Shown here: one piece after another, positions 1-9,684 of the stretch
How positions within the stretch are numbered: the stretch's first letter is position 1
Layout: the number at the start of each line of letters is the position of its first letter
Assembly (NCBI RefSeq): GCF_034039665.1
Contig: NZ_CP120131.1
Location: forward strand, 2,472,499-2,536,498
Source: Mammaliicoccus sp. Dog046
GTDB taxonomy: Bacteria > Bacillota > Bacilli > Staphylococcales > Staphylococcaceae
DNA length: 64,000 bases
Direction of reading: 5' to 3'
The notes under the pieces: model-generated
Seen by the model: only the letters and a program-made list of their open reading frames with translations
The model's database searches: none
Told to the model about the DNA's origin: nothing
Program-made: the position numbers and the translations under genes

Positions 1-551
1 GACAAACAACCGCCTACGATTCCACCTTCTACAACACCATCAACGAGTGGTTTGAACATTAATTCATTTGAAGGATATATCACGTCTTTACCGTCAAATA
101 ATTGTTCGAAACTATTTAAACTTATTTCATTAAATCGAGCACCAATATCCGATGCAATCATAGGACCTTGAAATGTAACTAAACCCGTTTGTTGTCTTAC
201 CGCATTATGTAAACATGTAATATCGCTATAGCCCCAAATAATTTTCGGGTGTTGTTTAATCAAGTCATAATCAATTTGCTCTACAATTCTTGGCGTACCG
301 TAGCCACCATTCGAACAGATAATTGCTTTCACTTCATCATCTAGCAACATTTCATGAAATCCTTGCAAACGCGCTTCATCTTCACCAGCTAAATGACCAT
401 ATCGATCTGTGATATTATCAGCTAATTTAAATCGTAAATCATAACGTTCCTCTAAACGTTCAAGACCTTGTTTCAATTTCTCTTGATGAGGTGGACTGGC
501 CAATGCAACCACGCCAACAACATCTCCCCTATTTAGCCCCTTTGCTTTCAT
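1..551 (-). CDS. LD-carboxypeptidase, S66 (LdcA/MccF) family, 3' end beyond the left edge
   Basis: The minus strand from an ATG at 551 reads open to the window edge for about 183 codons. The product resembles S66 serine peptidases, which trim the terminal D-residue from muropeptide tetrapeptides during cell-wall recycling or cleave microcin-like peptides. Visible features are an N-terminal GDVVGVVALASP strand, the IICSNGGYGTPR block around residue 78, and WGYSDIT with the expected nucleophile Ser at residue 109. A GGIVGGCL stretch is where the catalytic Glu region begins; the catalytic His lies outside the window. An AAAAGG sequence about ten bases upstream supports the start. Family call is firm; the substrate (peptidoglycan or peptide antibiotic) cannot be told. 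Confidence 0.85.
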   Translation of the reverse strand, partial: MKAKGLNRGDVVGVVALASPPHQEKLKQGLERLEERYDLRFKLADNITDRYGHLAGEDEARLQGFHEMLLDDEVKAIICSNGGYGTPRIVEQIDYDLIKQHPKIIWGYSDITCLHNAVRQQTGLVTFQGPMIASDIGARFNEISLNSFEQLFDGKDVIYPSNELMFKPLVDGVVEGGIVGGCL

Positions 552-662
552 TTATTCACGACCTTTTTTCAGAATATTCTTATATTATAGCAAAGATATA
601 TCTCAAAAGGGACCATACAGAACAAGTGAATGAATTCTCTATTTTTTTACACAACAAAAAAA

Positions 663-696
663 CAAGAGGTTGAGACATAAAAGTCTCAACCTCTTG
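663..696 (-). terminator. Rho-independent terminator after tRNA-Ser
   Basis: A 14-bp perfect stem (CAAGAGGTTGAGAC with GTCTCAACCTCTTG) closes a 6-nt loop. It is followed on the minus strand by seven T residues, so it ends transcripts coming from gltBD/tRNA-Ser. Confidence 0.85.
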
Positions 697-729
697 CTAT
701 ATATATTAGTCTTGGTATTTTAAAAATAA

Positions 730-822
730 TGGCGGAGGAAGAGGGATTCGAACCCCCGCGAGCCGTTAAGCCCCTGTCGGTTTTCAAGACCGATCCCTTC
801 AGCCGGACTTGGGTATTCCTCC
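730..822 (-). tRNA. tRNA-Ser (anticodon UGA)
   Basis: The 93-nt minus-strand sequence folds as a class II tRNA: acceptor arms GGAGGAA/TTCCTCC, anticodon stem-loop TCGGT-CTTGAAA-ACCGA with anticodon TGA, a long variable arm (around GGGGCTTAACGGCTC), and a T-arm with GGGGGTTCGAATCCCTC. The 3' CCA is encoded (730-732). The long variable arm and the anticodon identify serine. It lies 60 bp downstream of gltD and ahead of a strong terminator, so it may be partly co-transcribed. Confidence 0.97.
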
Positions 823-882
823 AAATAAGACAATACTTATCTTATACCATGCCATCACTCATGTCAATAAAAAGTCTAAAAT

Positions 883-2340
883 TTAAATTGTAATTTTTTC
901 CTTCAATGATTTATCTACAGCTTTTGCAACTGAACGCCCTTCTTTTATTGCCCAAACGACTAAACTTTGTCCTTTTCTTGCATCACCAGCAACAAAAATT
1001 TTGTCTTGATTTGTTCTAAAATCTTTATCGTTCGCTACAATTTTATTGCGTTCTGTATTTAAATTAAAGGTATGTGGTACTAAATGTTCTGTACCTTCAA
1101 ATCCAATTGATAATAACACTAAATCAGCTGGCCAATGACGTTCTGTGCCTTCAACAATAACCATGCCATCTTCCGTTTCTTCTAATACTTGTGTATAAAG
1201 TCCACGAATTTGACCACTTGAATCTACATCATAACGCATCGTTTGAATACCATAAGCTCTTGGTTCAAATCCAAATTGCTCTCTATATTCTTTATGCGCA
1301 TAATCTAATTTGAAAATAGGCATTGGTAATGGCCAAGATGTATTTTGTTCCATCTTATCTGTTAATCTTACATATTTATTAAATTGAACAACTGATTTAC
1401 AGTCATCTCTTAAAGCTGTCGCAACACAGTCAGCACCTGTGTCACCCGCACCGATTACAATCACATTCTTGCCTTTTGCTGATATTGTTGGTGTATCAAT
1501 TTCTCCCATTTGTAACTGTGTTTGTTCTGTTAAGTATTCCATTGCATAATGTATACCGAAGCTCATACGTCCTTCTAAAGGTAAGTCTCTACCTTTTTGT
1601 GAACCGGTACAAACGATAATCGCATCGTATTGATCGTTTAATTCTTCTTTCGTGATGTCTTTCCCCACATTTACATCTGTCTTGAAGACAATACCTGCTT
1701 CTTCCATGATTTTTATACGTCGTTCAATGACTGCTTTATCTAGTTTCATACTTGGTATACCGTACATGAGCAAGCCACCTGGACGATGGTTACGCTCATA
1801 TACCGTTACATTATATCCTAATAAGTTCAACTCTTCCGCTGCAGTAAGTCCCGCTGGACCACTACCTATAATTGCTACCTTTTCGTCGCGTCTTTGTTGA
1901 GGTAATTTAGGTTTCACTAGCCCCATATCATAAGCTTCATCTATAATCGTACGTTCTATTCCTTTAATTGCTACGGAATCATTATTAATCGCTAACACAC
2001 ATGATGATTCACATGGCGCAGGACACACACGACCCGTAAATTCCGGAAAGTTATTTGTTTCAGATAATCTTGCATATGCTTCTTTGTAGTCTTTTCGATA
2101 TACTAAATCATTCCATTCAGGAATATAGTTACCTATCGGACAGCCTATCGTATCTCTACCGAATGAAGAGCCTGTCTGACAAAATGGCGTCCCACAATCC
2201 ATACAACGCGCACCTTGCGTTGAAGCATCTTCAGTTGTAAAACGTTGTTGGAATGGTTCATATCCTTTGATTCTATCTTTTAATGGTAACTCATCAAGTT
2301 GTTGCTTAGGATATTTCATAAAACCTTTAAATTCACCCAT
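883..2340 (-). CDS. gltD: Glutamate synthase (NADPH) small subunit
   Basis: GltD passes electrons from NADPH through FAD and [4Fe-4S] clusters to the large subunit, which makes two glutamates from glutamine and 2-oxoglutarate in the cytoplasm. The 485-residue length is normal. N-terminal cluster cysteines sit at 46, 49, 54 and 106, 110, 114. The FAD-binding IIGSGPAG is at 157-165, the NADPH Rossmann motif VIVIGAGDTGADC is near 290, and the C-terminal FVAGDARKGQSLVVWAI completes the family pattern. It follows gltB by 15 bp with its own GAAGGAGGG site, so the two form an operon, presumably activated by the divergent gltC. Confidence 0.97.
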   Translation of the reverse strand: MGEFKGFMKYPKQQLDELPLKDRIKGYEPFQQRFTTEDASTQGARCMDCGTPFCQTGSSFGRDTIGCPIGNYIPEWNDLVYRKDYKEAYARLSETNNFPEFTGRVCPAPCESSCVLAINNDSVAIKGIERTIIDEAYDMGLVKPKLPQQRRDEKVAIIGSGPAGLTAAEELNLLGYNVTVYERNHRPGGLLMYGIPSMKLDKAVIERRIKIMEEAGIVFKTDVNVGKDITKEELNDQYDAIIVCTGSQKGRDLPLEGRMSFGIHYAMEYLTEQTQLQMGEIDTPTISAKGKNVIVIGAGDTGADCVATALRDDCKSVVQFNKYVRLTDKMEQNTSWPLPMPIFKLDYAHKEYREQFGFEPRAYGIQTMRYDVDSSGQIRGLYTQVLEETEDGMVIVEGTERHWPADLVLLSIGFEGTEHLVPHTFNLNTERNKIVANDKDFRTNQDKIFVAGDARKGQSLVVWAIKEGRSVAKAVDKSLKEKITI

Positions 2341-2355
2341 AATATGCCCTCCTTC

Positions 2356-5300
2356 TTAATATACAGAAGCCAGTTCTTCTTCATCATCAATAGATTTTCG
2401 ATCATCAAAGAATGCATTTAGTAGTGCATCTTCTTCACTTTCTAACTTGTGTATAGATATCTTCTGCATCATTAATTTATAATCTTTAGGAATAACTTTA
2501 ACGACACTTTCGATAATCGTATCAAATGATGCTAATACCTCGCGTGCTTTACTACTATTTGTATATTTAACATGTTCTTCTAACATATGTTTTAAATTTG
2601 AGATTTCGTCTTTATCTTTTAACACTTCGAATTCAAGTGTATCTAAAGCGTGTTCTTTCTTAAATGCTTCAACATCTGTTGGCATTGCATAACAGACACC
2701 ACCACTCATACCTTGACCAAAGTTACGCCCAACATCACCTAAGATGACAACACGTCCACCTGTCATGTACTCTAAACCGTGATCGCCGACACCTTCAACA
2801 ACAACATTCACACCACTGTTTCTTACACAGAAACGTTCACCGGCACGTCCATTGATATAAGAGGTACCACTTGTCGCACCATAGAAACAAACGTTACCAA
2901 CGATAATGTCTTCTTCACGATCTTCGTTTGGCGCGTTTAAAATTAATTTACCACCAGATAAGCCCTTACCGAAGTAATCGTTAGCATCACCTGTATGATG
3001 TAACGTCATACCTTTAGGCGTAAATGCACCATAACTTTGACCAGCATGTTTGAACGTCTTCACATGTATTGTATCTTCAGGTAAGCCTGGTTCACCATGT
3101 ACTTCTGTGATATAACTTCCTGTAATAACACCAACATCTCGCTCTGTGTTACGAATATTATAACTACCAACAAATTTCTCGCCGTGATCGATAGAAGCTT
3201 TTGCATCTTCATACAGCTTTGTTAAATCAAAACCTTCATCAAGGTGATGATTTTGATTTGTTGAACGATGTCTTTCACCGTCATTCGCAAATAACAATGC
3301 AGCCAAGTCTAATTCTCTTGCTTTCGGATGAGAATAATAGCGTTCAGACACTTCTAATAAATCTGTTCTACCTACTAAATCGTCCATCTTCGTCAATCCT
3401 AATGAAGCTAAGATTTCTCTTATTTCCTCGGCAATAAAGTACATAAAGTTAACGATATGATCTGCTTTACCTGTAAATAATTTACGCAAGTCACCATTTT
3501 GTGTTGCTATACCTACTGGACATGTATCTTTATGACAAACTCTCATCATAATACAACCAAGAACAACTAATGGCGCTGTAGCAAACGCAAATTCTTCTGC
3601 ACCTAACATACATGCTAATGCAACATCTCGACCAGTCATCAATTTACCATCTGTTTCTAATGTCACTCTTGATCGTAATCCGTTTAACATAAGTGTTTGA
3701 TGTGTTTCTGATAAACCAATTTCCCATGGTAAACCAGCATGTTGAATACTCGTCTTAGGAGATGCACCTGTACCACCATCATAACCACTGATAACAATTT
3801 TATCGGCATAAGCCTTTGCTACACCAGCAGCAATTGTACCAACGCCAGATTTAGATACTAATTTAACACTGATATCTGTTTTTCTATTAGCATTTTTCAA
3901 ATCATGAATCAGTTGTGCTAAATCTTCAATTGAATAAATATCATGATGTGGCGGTGGTGAAATCAGACCAACACCTGGTGTTGAACCACGCACTTCAGCT
4001 ACCCACGGATATACTTTCGTACCTGGTAATTGTCCACCTTCTCCAGGTTTAGCACCTTGTGCAACTTTAATTTGCAACTCTTTAGCATGTTGTAGATAAT
4101 CACTCGTTACACCAAATCGTCCTGATGCAACTTGCTTAATCGCACTCATATAATTTGTTCCATCTGGTTTCACAATAAATCGTTCTGGATTCTCTCCACC
4201 TTCACCACTGTTACTACGACCACCTATACGGTTCATCGCTTCTGCTAAAGTTTGGTGTGCTTCTTGAGAAATTGAACCAAAACTCATTGCACCTGTCTTA
4301 AATCTCGTTACAATGTTGTCTGCTGATTCAACTTTATCCAAATCGACGGCGCGTGCCTTTTTAAAATCTAATAAGTTTCTCAAATGGCTCATACGCTCAT
4401 TATCCGCTGATTCCGAATATTCTTTGAACATATCAAAGTTGTTATCTCTACAAGCATGTTGCAATAGATGAATCGTTTTCGGATTAAAAGCGTGATGTTC
4501 ACCTTGTTGTCTCCATTGGAATGTACTACCAGAATTCAGATATTCAATACGCTCTGATTGTCTTGCTTTATTCTCTCTGTCGATTGTAGCAATAGAAATA
4601 CCAGAAAGTTTTGAAGGTGTACCTGTAAAGTATTTCTCGATGACATCTTTACCTAGACCCACCGCTTCAAATATTTGTGCACCTTGATAACTTTGTACTG
4701 TTGAAATACCCATCTTAGCCATAACTTTGATTACACCTGCTGATAATGTTTGACTGTACGTATCAACATTTTCTTCAACAGTGCCTTCAAGACGACCTTC
4801 GACCGTTAATGATTCGATTGTATAGTGCGCCAAATAAGGAACAACAGTATTCGCTCCGTAACCGATTAAAGTCGCTAAATGATGAACTTCTCGACATTCT
4901 CCAGAATACGCAACAATACTTGTATCTAATCTTTGACCAGTTCTAATTAAATATTGATGGATATGGCTGACTGCTAATAACATTGGTATCGCAAATAAGC
5001 CTTGTTCATCATCAACAGATTCATCTTCTAACACAATAATTTCAGCACCATCTTTAACTGCTTTAGATACCGTTTGACCTAATGTATCAAGTGCATCTTC
5101 AAGTGATTCTGAATACGTCGTTGCAACTGTAGCAACTTTAAAATGACTTGCTTGAATATGTTCAAGTTGAGCTTTAGATAATACTGGGTGGTTTAATTGG
5201 ATTCTATTTGTATTCTCTTTACTTGGTTCTAATACGTTACCTTCTTTACCTAAATACACCATTTCACTTGTTACAATTTTCTCTCTATAAGAATCGATTG

Positions 5301-6849
5301 GTGGATTCGTTACTTGTGCGAAATGTTGTTTAAAGTAATTAAACAATGATTCAGGTCGAGTACTCAATACTGCTACTGGTGTATCAACACCCATAGCGCC
5401 AATCGGATCTTTTTTCTCTGTTACGATTTCTGACATGTATTTGTTAATTTCTTCTTTTGTATAACCAAAACGACGTTGTAGTTGGAAGACTTTTTCGCTT
5501 TCAACTTTTGATGCTGTAGCAACAACTTCGTTTACATTTAATACTTTGTCACTAATCCACTCATCGTAAGGATGTTCACTCGCAATGCGGTGTTTCAACT
5601 CATCGTTCTCAATGACTTTATTCTCTTTAAAATCTACTAATAATAATTTACCTGGGTTTAGTTGCCCTTTATATACGACATGCTCTTCTTCAACATCGAT
5701 GACACCGACTTCTGAAGAAAAGATAATTTCATTCGTATCTGTAATTGTATAACGTCCAGGTCTTAAACCATTACGGTCTGTTAAAGCACCTAATTTATCA
5801 CCATCACAGAAACTGATCATCGTGGGACCATCCCATGGTTCCATTAAATAACTATAATATTCATAAAAAGCTCTAATCTTAGGATCTTGAGTATCGTTAT
5901 ATAACCAAGGTTCTGGAATTAATAACATTGCAGCTTGTTCAGGTGGAATGCTTAAACTTAAGAACTCTAACGCATTATCTACAATCGCAGAGTCACTACC
6001 TGATTCATCTAATACTGTCCCAATTTTGTCTTTAACATCGCCAAAAATCGTCTCTATGAGTCTGTCTTGACGTGCACGCATCCAGTTCACATTACCTTTA
6101 ATCGTATTGATTTCACCGTTATGCATTAACAATCTGTTTGGATGGGCTCTCTTCCAACTTGGGAAGGTATTCGTACTAAATCTAGAATGGACTGAACCAA
6201 ATTTTGAAACGTAATCTTCATCTAATAAATCTATATACAGCCCTTTAATTTGGTCTGAACGTAACCAACCTTTGTACACGATTGTTCTTCGAGATAGACT
6301 TGCGAAATACAAATCTAAATTTTGTTCATCTCCGTATCTTTCAATTTGTTTACGTGCTATAAACAATGAACGATCAAAGTGTTCACTTGATGTACTTTCT
6401 ACAAATACCTGTTGTATGTGTGGCATCGTTTCTGCCACGTGTGTCGCTAATACGGAAGTATCCACTGGAACTTCTCTATATGAAATAACACGTAATCCCT
6501 CTTCTTCAAAGAATGCATTAAACTGCGCTTCATGTTTACTGCCAGCTATTTTTTCATCAGTAAAAAACATACCTACAGCATAATGTTCTTCTTCAGGTAA
6601 ATCGAGTTTTAATTTTTCTTTAAAATAGAGGTGAGGTACTTCTGTCATAATACCAGCACCATCACCAGTAATACCGTCAGCACCAACGCCACCTCTATGA
6701 TCTAGCCTACACAGCATTTCAATTGATTTTAATACAATATCATGTGACCTTTTGTTGTCCATATTGGCATAAAAACCAATTCCACAAGCATCATGTTCGT
6801 CTATAGAATCATACAGGCCAAGTTGTCTTCTATCTTTCTTAAATGACAT
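2356..6849 (-). CDS. gltB: Glutamate synthase large subunit
   Basis: This is the glutamine-hydrolysing and FMN-containing synthase subunit, partner of GltD. The 1497 residues match the family. The class II amidotransferase nucleophile is Cys22 in DACGIGF, so a propeptide of about 21 residues is expected to be removed. The central/FMN region has KPGEGGQLPGTKV, and the [3Fe-4S] ligands appear as CIMMRVCHKDTCPVG near residue 1106. The C-terminal beta-helix has GGxVVILG-type repeats. The gene starts 141 bp from the divergent regulator gltC. No interruption is seen. Confidence 0.97.
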   Translation of the reverse strand: MSFKKDRRQLGLYDSIDEHDACGIGFYANMDNKRSHDIVLKSIEMLCRLDHRGGVGADGITGDGAGIMTEVPHLYFKEKLKLDLPEEEHYAVGMFFTDEKIAGSKHEAQFNAFFEEEGLRVISYREVPVDTSVLATHVAETMPHIQQVFVESTSSEHFDRSLFIARKQIERYGDEQNLDLYFASLSRRTIVYKGWLRSDQIKGLYIDLLDEDYVSKFGSVHSRFSTNTFPSWKRAHPNRLLMHNGEINTIKGNVNWMRARQDRLIETIFGDVKDKIGTVLDESGSDSAIVDNALEFLSLSIPPEQAAMLLIPEPWLYNDTQDPKIRAFYEYYSYLMEPWDGPTMISFCDGDKLGALTDRNGLRPGRYTITDTNEIIFSSEVGVIDVEEEHVVYKGQLNPGKLLLVDFKENKVIENDELKHRIASEHPYDEWISDKVLNVNEVVATASKVESEKVFQLQRRFGYTKEEINKYMSEIVTEKKDPIGAMGVDTPVAVLSTRPESLFNYFKQHFAQVTNPPIDSYREKIVTSEMVYLGKEGNVLEPSKENTNRIQLNHPVLSKAQLEHIQASHFKVATVATTYSESLEDALDTLGQTVSKAVKDGAEIIVLEDESVDDEQGLFAIPMLLAVSHIHQYLIRTGQRLDTSIVAYSGECREVHHLATLIGYGANTVVPYLAHYTIESLTVEGRLEGTVEENVDTYSQTLSAGVIKVMAKMGISTVQSYQGAQIFEAVGLGKDVIEKYFTGTPSKLSGISIATIDRENKARQSERIEYLNSGSTFQWRQQGEHHAFNPKTIHLLQHACRDNNFDMFKEYSESADNERMSHLRNLLDFKKARAVDLDKVESADNIVTRFKTGAMSFGSISQEAHQTLAEAMNRIGGRSNSGEGGENPERFIVKPDGTNYMSAIKQVASGRFGVTSDYLQHAKELQIKVAQGAKPGEGGQLPGTKVYPWVAEVRGSTPGVGLISPPPHHDIYSIEDLAQLIHDLKNANRKTDISVKLVSKSGVGTIAAGVAKAYADKIVISGYDGGTGASPKTSIQHAGLPWEIGLSETHQTLMLNGLRSRVTLETDGKLMTGRDVALACMLGAEEFAFATAPLVVLGCIMMRVCHKDTCPVGIATQNGDLRKLFTGKADHIVNFMYFIAEEIREILASLGLTKMDDLVGRTDLLEVSERYYSHPKARELDLAALLFANDGERHRSTNQNHHLDEGFDLTKLYEDAKASIDHGEKFVGSYNIRNTERDVGVITGSYITEVHGEPGLPEDTIHVKTFKHAGQSYGAFTPKGMTLHHTGDANDYFGKGLSGGKLILNAPNEDREEDIIVGNVCFYGATSGTSYINGRAGERFCVRNSGVNVVVEGVGDHGLEYMTGGRVVILGDVGRNFGQGMSGGVCYAMPTDVEAFKKEHALDTLEFEVLKDKDEISNLKHMLEEHVKYTNSSKAREVLASFDTIIESVVKVIPKDYKLMMQKISIHKLESEEDALLNAFFDDRKSIDDEEELASVY

Positions 6850-6952
6850 ACGACATCACCTCAACAATAAATTTCAGAATCTTCAATAATTGATAGTCTT
6901 CATCATACTTTAAAACAACTTATCTTAACAATATATAAAATAGATGAAATAT

Positions 6953-6967
6953 ATCTAAAAATTAGAT
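6953..6967. promoter_or_regulatory. Candidate GltC (LysR-type) operator in the gltB-gltC divergent region
   Basis: ATCTAA-AAA-TTAGAT is a perfect interrupted palindrome of the T-N11-A kind bound by LysR regulators. It lies 24 bp before the gltC start, inside the 141-bp gap shared with gltB. Partial half-sites (TATCTT at 6921 and AGATAAGAT at 6964) flank it. The role is inferred from position and symmetry. Confidence 0.5.
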
Positions 6968-6990
6968 AAGATAAAAAGTGAGGTGATGAT

Positions 6991-7878
6991 ATGGAGATTA
7001 AACAATTAATTTATTTTAGAGAAGTTGCTTTAAGAGAGCACATTTCAGAGGCAGCTTTAGAATTAGAAATTGCACAATCTGCAGTCAGCAGACAAATCGC
7101 TAATTTAGAAAAAGAATTGAATACGACTTTATTTTTAAGAGAAGGTCGAAACGTTAAATTGACAGATAGTGGAGAAAAGCTCCTCTCACAAACGAATCAA
7201 ATATTAAATTTAATCGACGAAACGAAAGAACTGTTTATTCATAATGAACAAAGTGGTTCACCTACTATAAAGTTAGCTTATACCGAAAGTTATGTTTCGC
7301 AGGCACTCCCAGCAATTATTAAATCTTATGAGAGAGACTTTAACATAGACATTCGTCCGATCATGATGACACCTGTCGAAATTGAAGAAGCGCTCATCTC
7401 TCATCAAATCGATGTCGCACTCTGCGAATTAACGCCTAAATTACTTAACAATAAATATACAATCAAACACACATTATTTGAGGAAACGTACAATCTCTAT
7501 GTGCATAACCAAAATGATTTATCGATGAATCCGAAACCGCCTTTATCACAACTTAGTCATCAATATATTTATCATTTCAACACGTTACCTGAACAGATTT
7601 CTCAACTTATCAAAAAACATGCATCACAGAAGACTTATCCAATATCAAACGTAGCTTTACTTAAACAAACGCTTCTATCTCAAAAAGGCGTACTCATCAT
7701 ACCCGATTATTTAAGTAACGGTATAGACAACGAGCACCTCGTTAAAATACCACTCACACATACCGAATTAAAAAGAACCATTTATATCGTTTTTCAAGAA
7801 AACAATCAAAACAATCAATTAAACTCATTCATCCAACACGCGCGTTCTTTATTACAAAGACAAGCAACATATCATTAA
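6991..7878 (+). CDS. gltC: LysR-family regulator, activator of gltBD
   Basis: A 295-residue LysR protein with an N-terminal winged helix-turn-helix (residues 1-60, with the AALELEIAQSAVSRQI recognition region) and a substrate-binding-like effector domain. It is transcribed divergently from gltBD, the classic arrangement of GltC, which activates glutamate synthase according to 2-oxoglutarate/glutamate balance. The start is an ATG behind GAGGTGATGAT. A methylpurine glycosylase gene follows after 16 bp, so both may be read together. The assignment rests on family plus synteny; the effector is taken from known GltC. Confidence 0.9.
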   Translation: MEIKQLIYFREVALREHISEAALELEIAQSAVSRQIANLEKELNTTLFLREGRNVKLTDSGEKLLSQTNQILNLIDETKELFIHNEQSGSPTIKLAYTESYVSQALPAIIKSYERDFNIDIRPIMMTPVEIEEALISHQIDVALCELTPKLLNNKYTIKHTLFEETYNLYVHNQNDLSMNPKPPLSQLSHQYIYHFNTLPEQISQLIKKHASQKTYPISNVALLKQTLLSQKGVLIIPDYLSNGIDNEHLVKIPLTHTELKRTIYIVFQENNQNNQLNSFIQHARSLLQRQATYH

Positions 7879-7894
7879 GGAGGTCCGTCTTAAT

Positions 7895-8506
7895 ATGGAT
7901 TTTATTAATAGAACAACAGAGCAAATAGCTGCTGACTTGCTTGGTGTGAGAATGATACATGAAACGAAAGACATCACATACACAGGCTTTATCGTTGAAA
8001 CAGAAGCTTACATTGGAAAAATAGACCAAGCATCTCATTCATTTAATGGAAGACAAACGAACAGTGTTCAGTCACTTTATTGCGAAGGTGGCACTATTTA
8101 TGCCCACTCTATGCACAAACAATTATTGATTAATTTTGTTGCGCAAGAAGAAGGTGAACCTCAAGGCATATTGATTAGAGCCATCGAACCAGAATTCGGT
8201 ATTGAACAAATGATAATGAATCGAAATGGTAGATTAGGTATTGAACTAACAAACGGTCCAGGAAAACTTACACAGGCACTGAATATTTCTAAATCATTAG
8301 ATGGTACGAAAATCAATGCAGGTTGTCTTAAAATTGACACACAACATCGAAAGTTCCCTAAGAACATCGATACATCGCCAAGAATAGGCGTTCCTAACAA
8401 GGGAGAATGGACAGATAAACCTTTACGATTCACCGTTTCCGGCCATCCATACATTTCAAAAGCTAGAAAACGCGACTCAATACCAAGTCATGAAACATGG
8501 AAATAA
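7895..8506 (+). CDS. 3-methyladenine DNA glycosylase (AAG/MPG family)
   Basis: The protein removes alkylated purines (3-methyladenine, hypoxanthine) in base-excision repair. The 203 residues are normal for bacterial AAG-type enzymes. Family blocks include FIVETEAYIG (active-site Glu region), DQASHSFNGRQTNSVQSLYCEGGTIY read in pieces, GILIRAIEP, LTNGPGKLTQALNI near residue 125 and the C-terminal PRIGVPNKGEW. It lies 16 bp after gltC with an AAGGAGG site, suggesting co-transcription or read-through. No truncation is evident. Confidence 0.93.
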   Translation: MDFINRTTEQIAADLLGVRMIHETKDITYTGFIVETEAYIGKIDQASHSFNGRQTNSVQSLYCEGGTIYAHSMHKQLLINFVAQEEGEPQGILIRAIEPEFGIEQMIMNRNGRLGIELTNGPGKLTQALNISKSLDGTKINAGCLKIDTQHRKFPKNIDTSPRIGVPNKGEWTDKPLRFTVSGHPYISKARKRDSIPSHETWK

Positions 8507-8577
8507 TTGAAGTCATAAAACAAAATGCGTATACTATGTTTGATTCAAATTAAAAGAAAATCGACGGTGTAAACGAC

Positions 8578-9684
8578 ATGAATATACAACTCAAACAACC
8601 CTTTAACTTGGCCATCATTAGTTTCATCATTCTCGTGATAGGCGCAGTTATCTTCACGCAACATAATACTCAGTTTTACAAAACGCCCATTGGACAAATC
8701 ACACAAATTACCAACAAGCAAAGTGAAACGACTATTGATCAAAATAAAAACAAAGACACATTGCACAAAGAACATATCCATATCAAAGTATTAAACGGCA
8801 AATATAAAGGAGACACGCTGACACTCTCCCATAAATATACCGATTCTTTGTCAGACTCTGAAAAATATAATAAAAATGATAAATTGCTACTATCGTATAA
8901 AGGAAAAGAAGACACCGCCATTATTAAAGGATTAAAACGTGATTCATCCGTTGTATTAATGATTGGTATCTTCCTATTAACACTACTCATCGTTGGAAGA
9001 AAGTCAGGTTTGAATTCCATCATTTCACTGACAATCAATATCACGGTATTACTCATGGTTATTGATTATTTCATGAAACATGGTAACCAACACTTCTTCT
9101 CACTAATGTCAGTGACGGTTATCTTTTCAACAATTGTATCTTTATTGTTAGTAAGCGGCTTTAAACGAAAGACCTATGTCGCCATTATCTCTACATTACT
9201 TGGTACATTTTTAAGTATCGGGATTTCACAATTGGTTATGACACTGACAAATAGCAATGGTATAAAATATGAAACTATGAGTTTCTTAACGATACAACCG
9301 ACACAGATTTTTCTAGCATCCGTACTCATCGGCTCTCTTGGAGCGGTTATGGATGTCGCTATTACATTAACAAGTTCTTTATATGAAATTAAAGCACAAC
9401 AGCCAAATATTTCTTTAAAACAATTAAGACAGTCCGGTATAAATATTGGTAAAGATATAATGGGAACAATGACAAACATTTTATTCTTCGCTTATTTATC
9501 AGGTAGTATTCCAATGATTATCCTCTATTTCAAAAATAGCAACACCGTTACATATACATTATCTATGAACTGGTCTTTAGAAATAACAAGAGCACTCATG
9601 GGTGGTATCGGTATAGTCATCACCATACCTATTACCATTTTCGTAGCGATGATATTTTTAAAGAGAGAGGAGGCTAACCGATGA
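8578..9684 (+). CDS. YibE/YibF-family membrane protein (larger subunit)
   Basis: A 368-residue integral membrane protein. One N-terminal transmembrane segment (about 9-27) is followed by an extracytoplasmic beta-rich stretch containing VLNGKYKGDTL, then about seven further hydrophobic helices from residue 120. The QIFLASVLIGSLGAVMDVAITL and LRQSGINIGKDIMGTMTN blocks are typical of YibE/F proteins, whose transport function is not established. It overlaps the next, related gene by an ATGA junction, so the two products are probably made in equal amounts and act together. No clear ribosome site precedes the ATG. Confidence 0.88.
   Translation: MNIQLKQPFNLAIISFIILVIGAVIFTQHNTQFYKTPIGQITQITNKQSETTIDQNKNKDTLHKEHIHIKVLNGKYKGDTLTLSHKYTDSLSDSEKYNKNDKLLLSYKGKEDTAIIKGLKRDSSVVLMIGIFLLTLLIVGRKSGLNSIISLTINITVLLMVIDYFMKHGNQHFFSLMSVTVIFSTIVSLLLVSGFKRKTYVAIISTLLGTFLSIGISQLVMTLTNSNGIKYETMSFLTIQPTQIFLASVLIGSLGAVMDVAITLTSSLYEIKAQQPNISLKQLRQSGINIGKDIMGTMTNILFFAYLSGSIPMIILYFKNSNTVTYTLSMNWSLEITRALMGGIGIVITIPITIFVAMIFLKREEANR

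Noticed and set aside
491..673. 60-codon plus-strand frame near the left edge
   Set aside because: It is antisense to the start of the LD-carboxypeptidase gene and runs into the terminator; no ribosome site.
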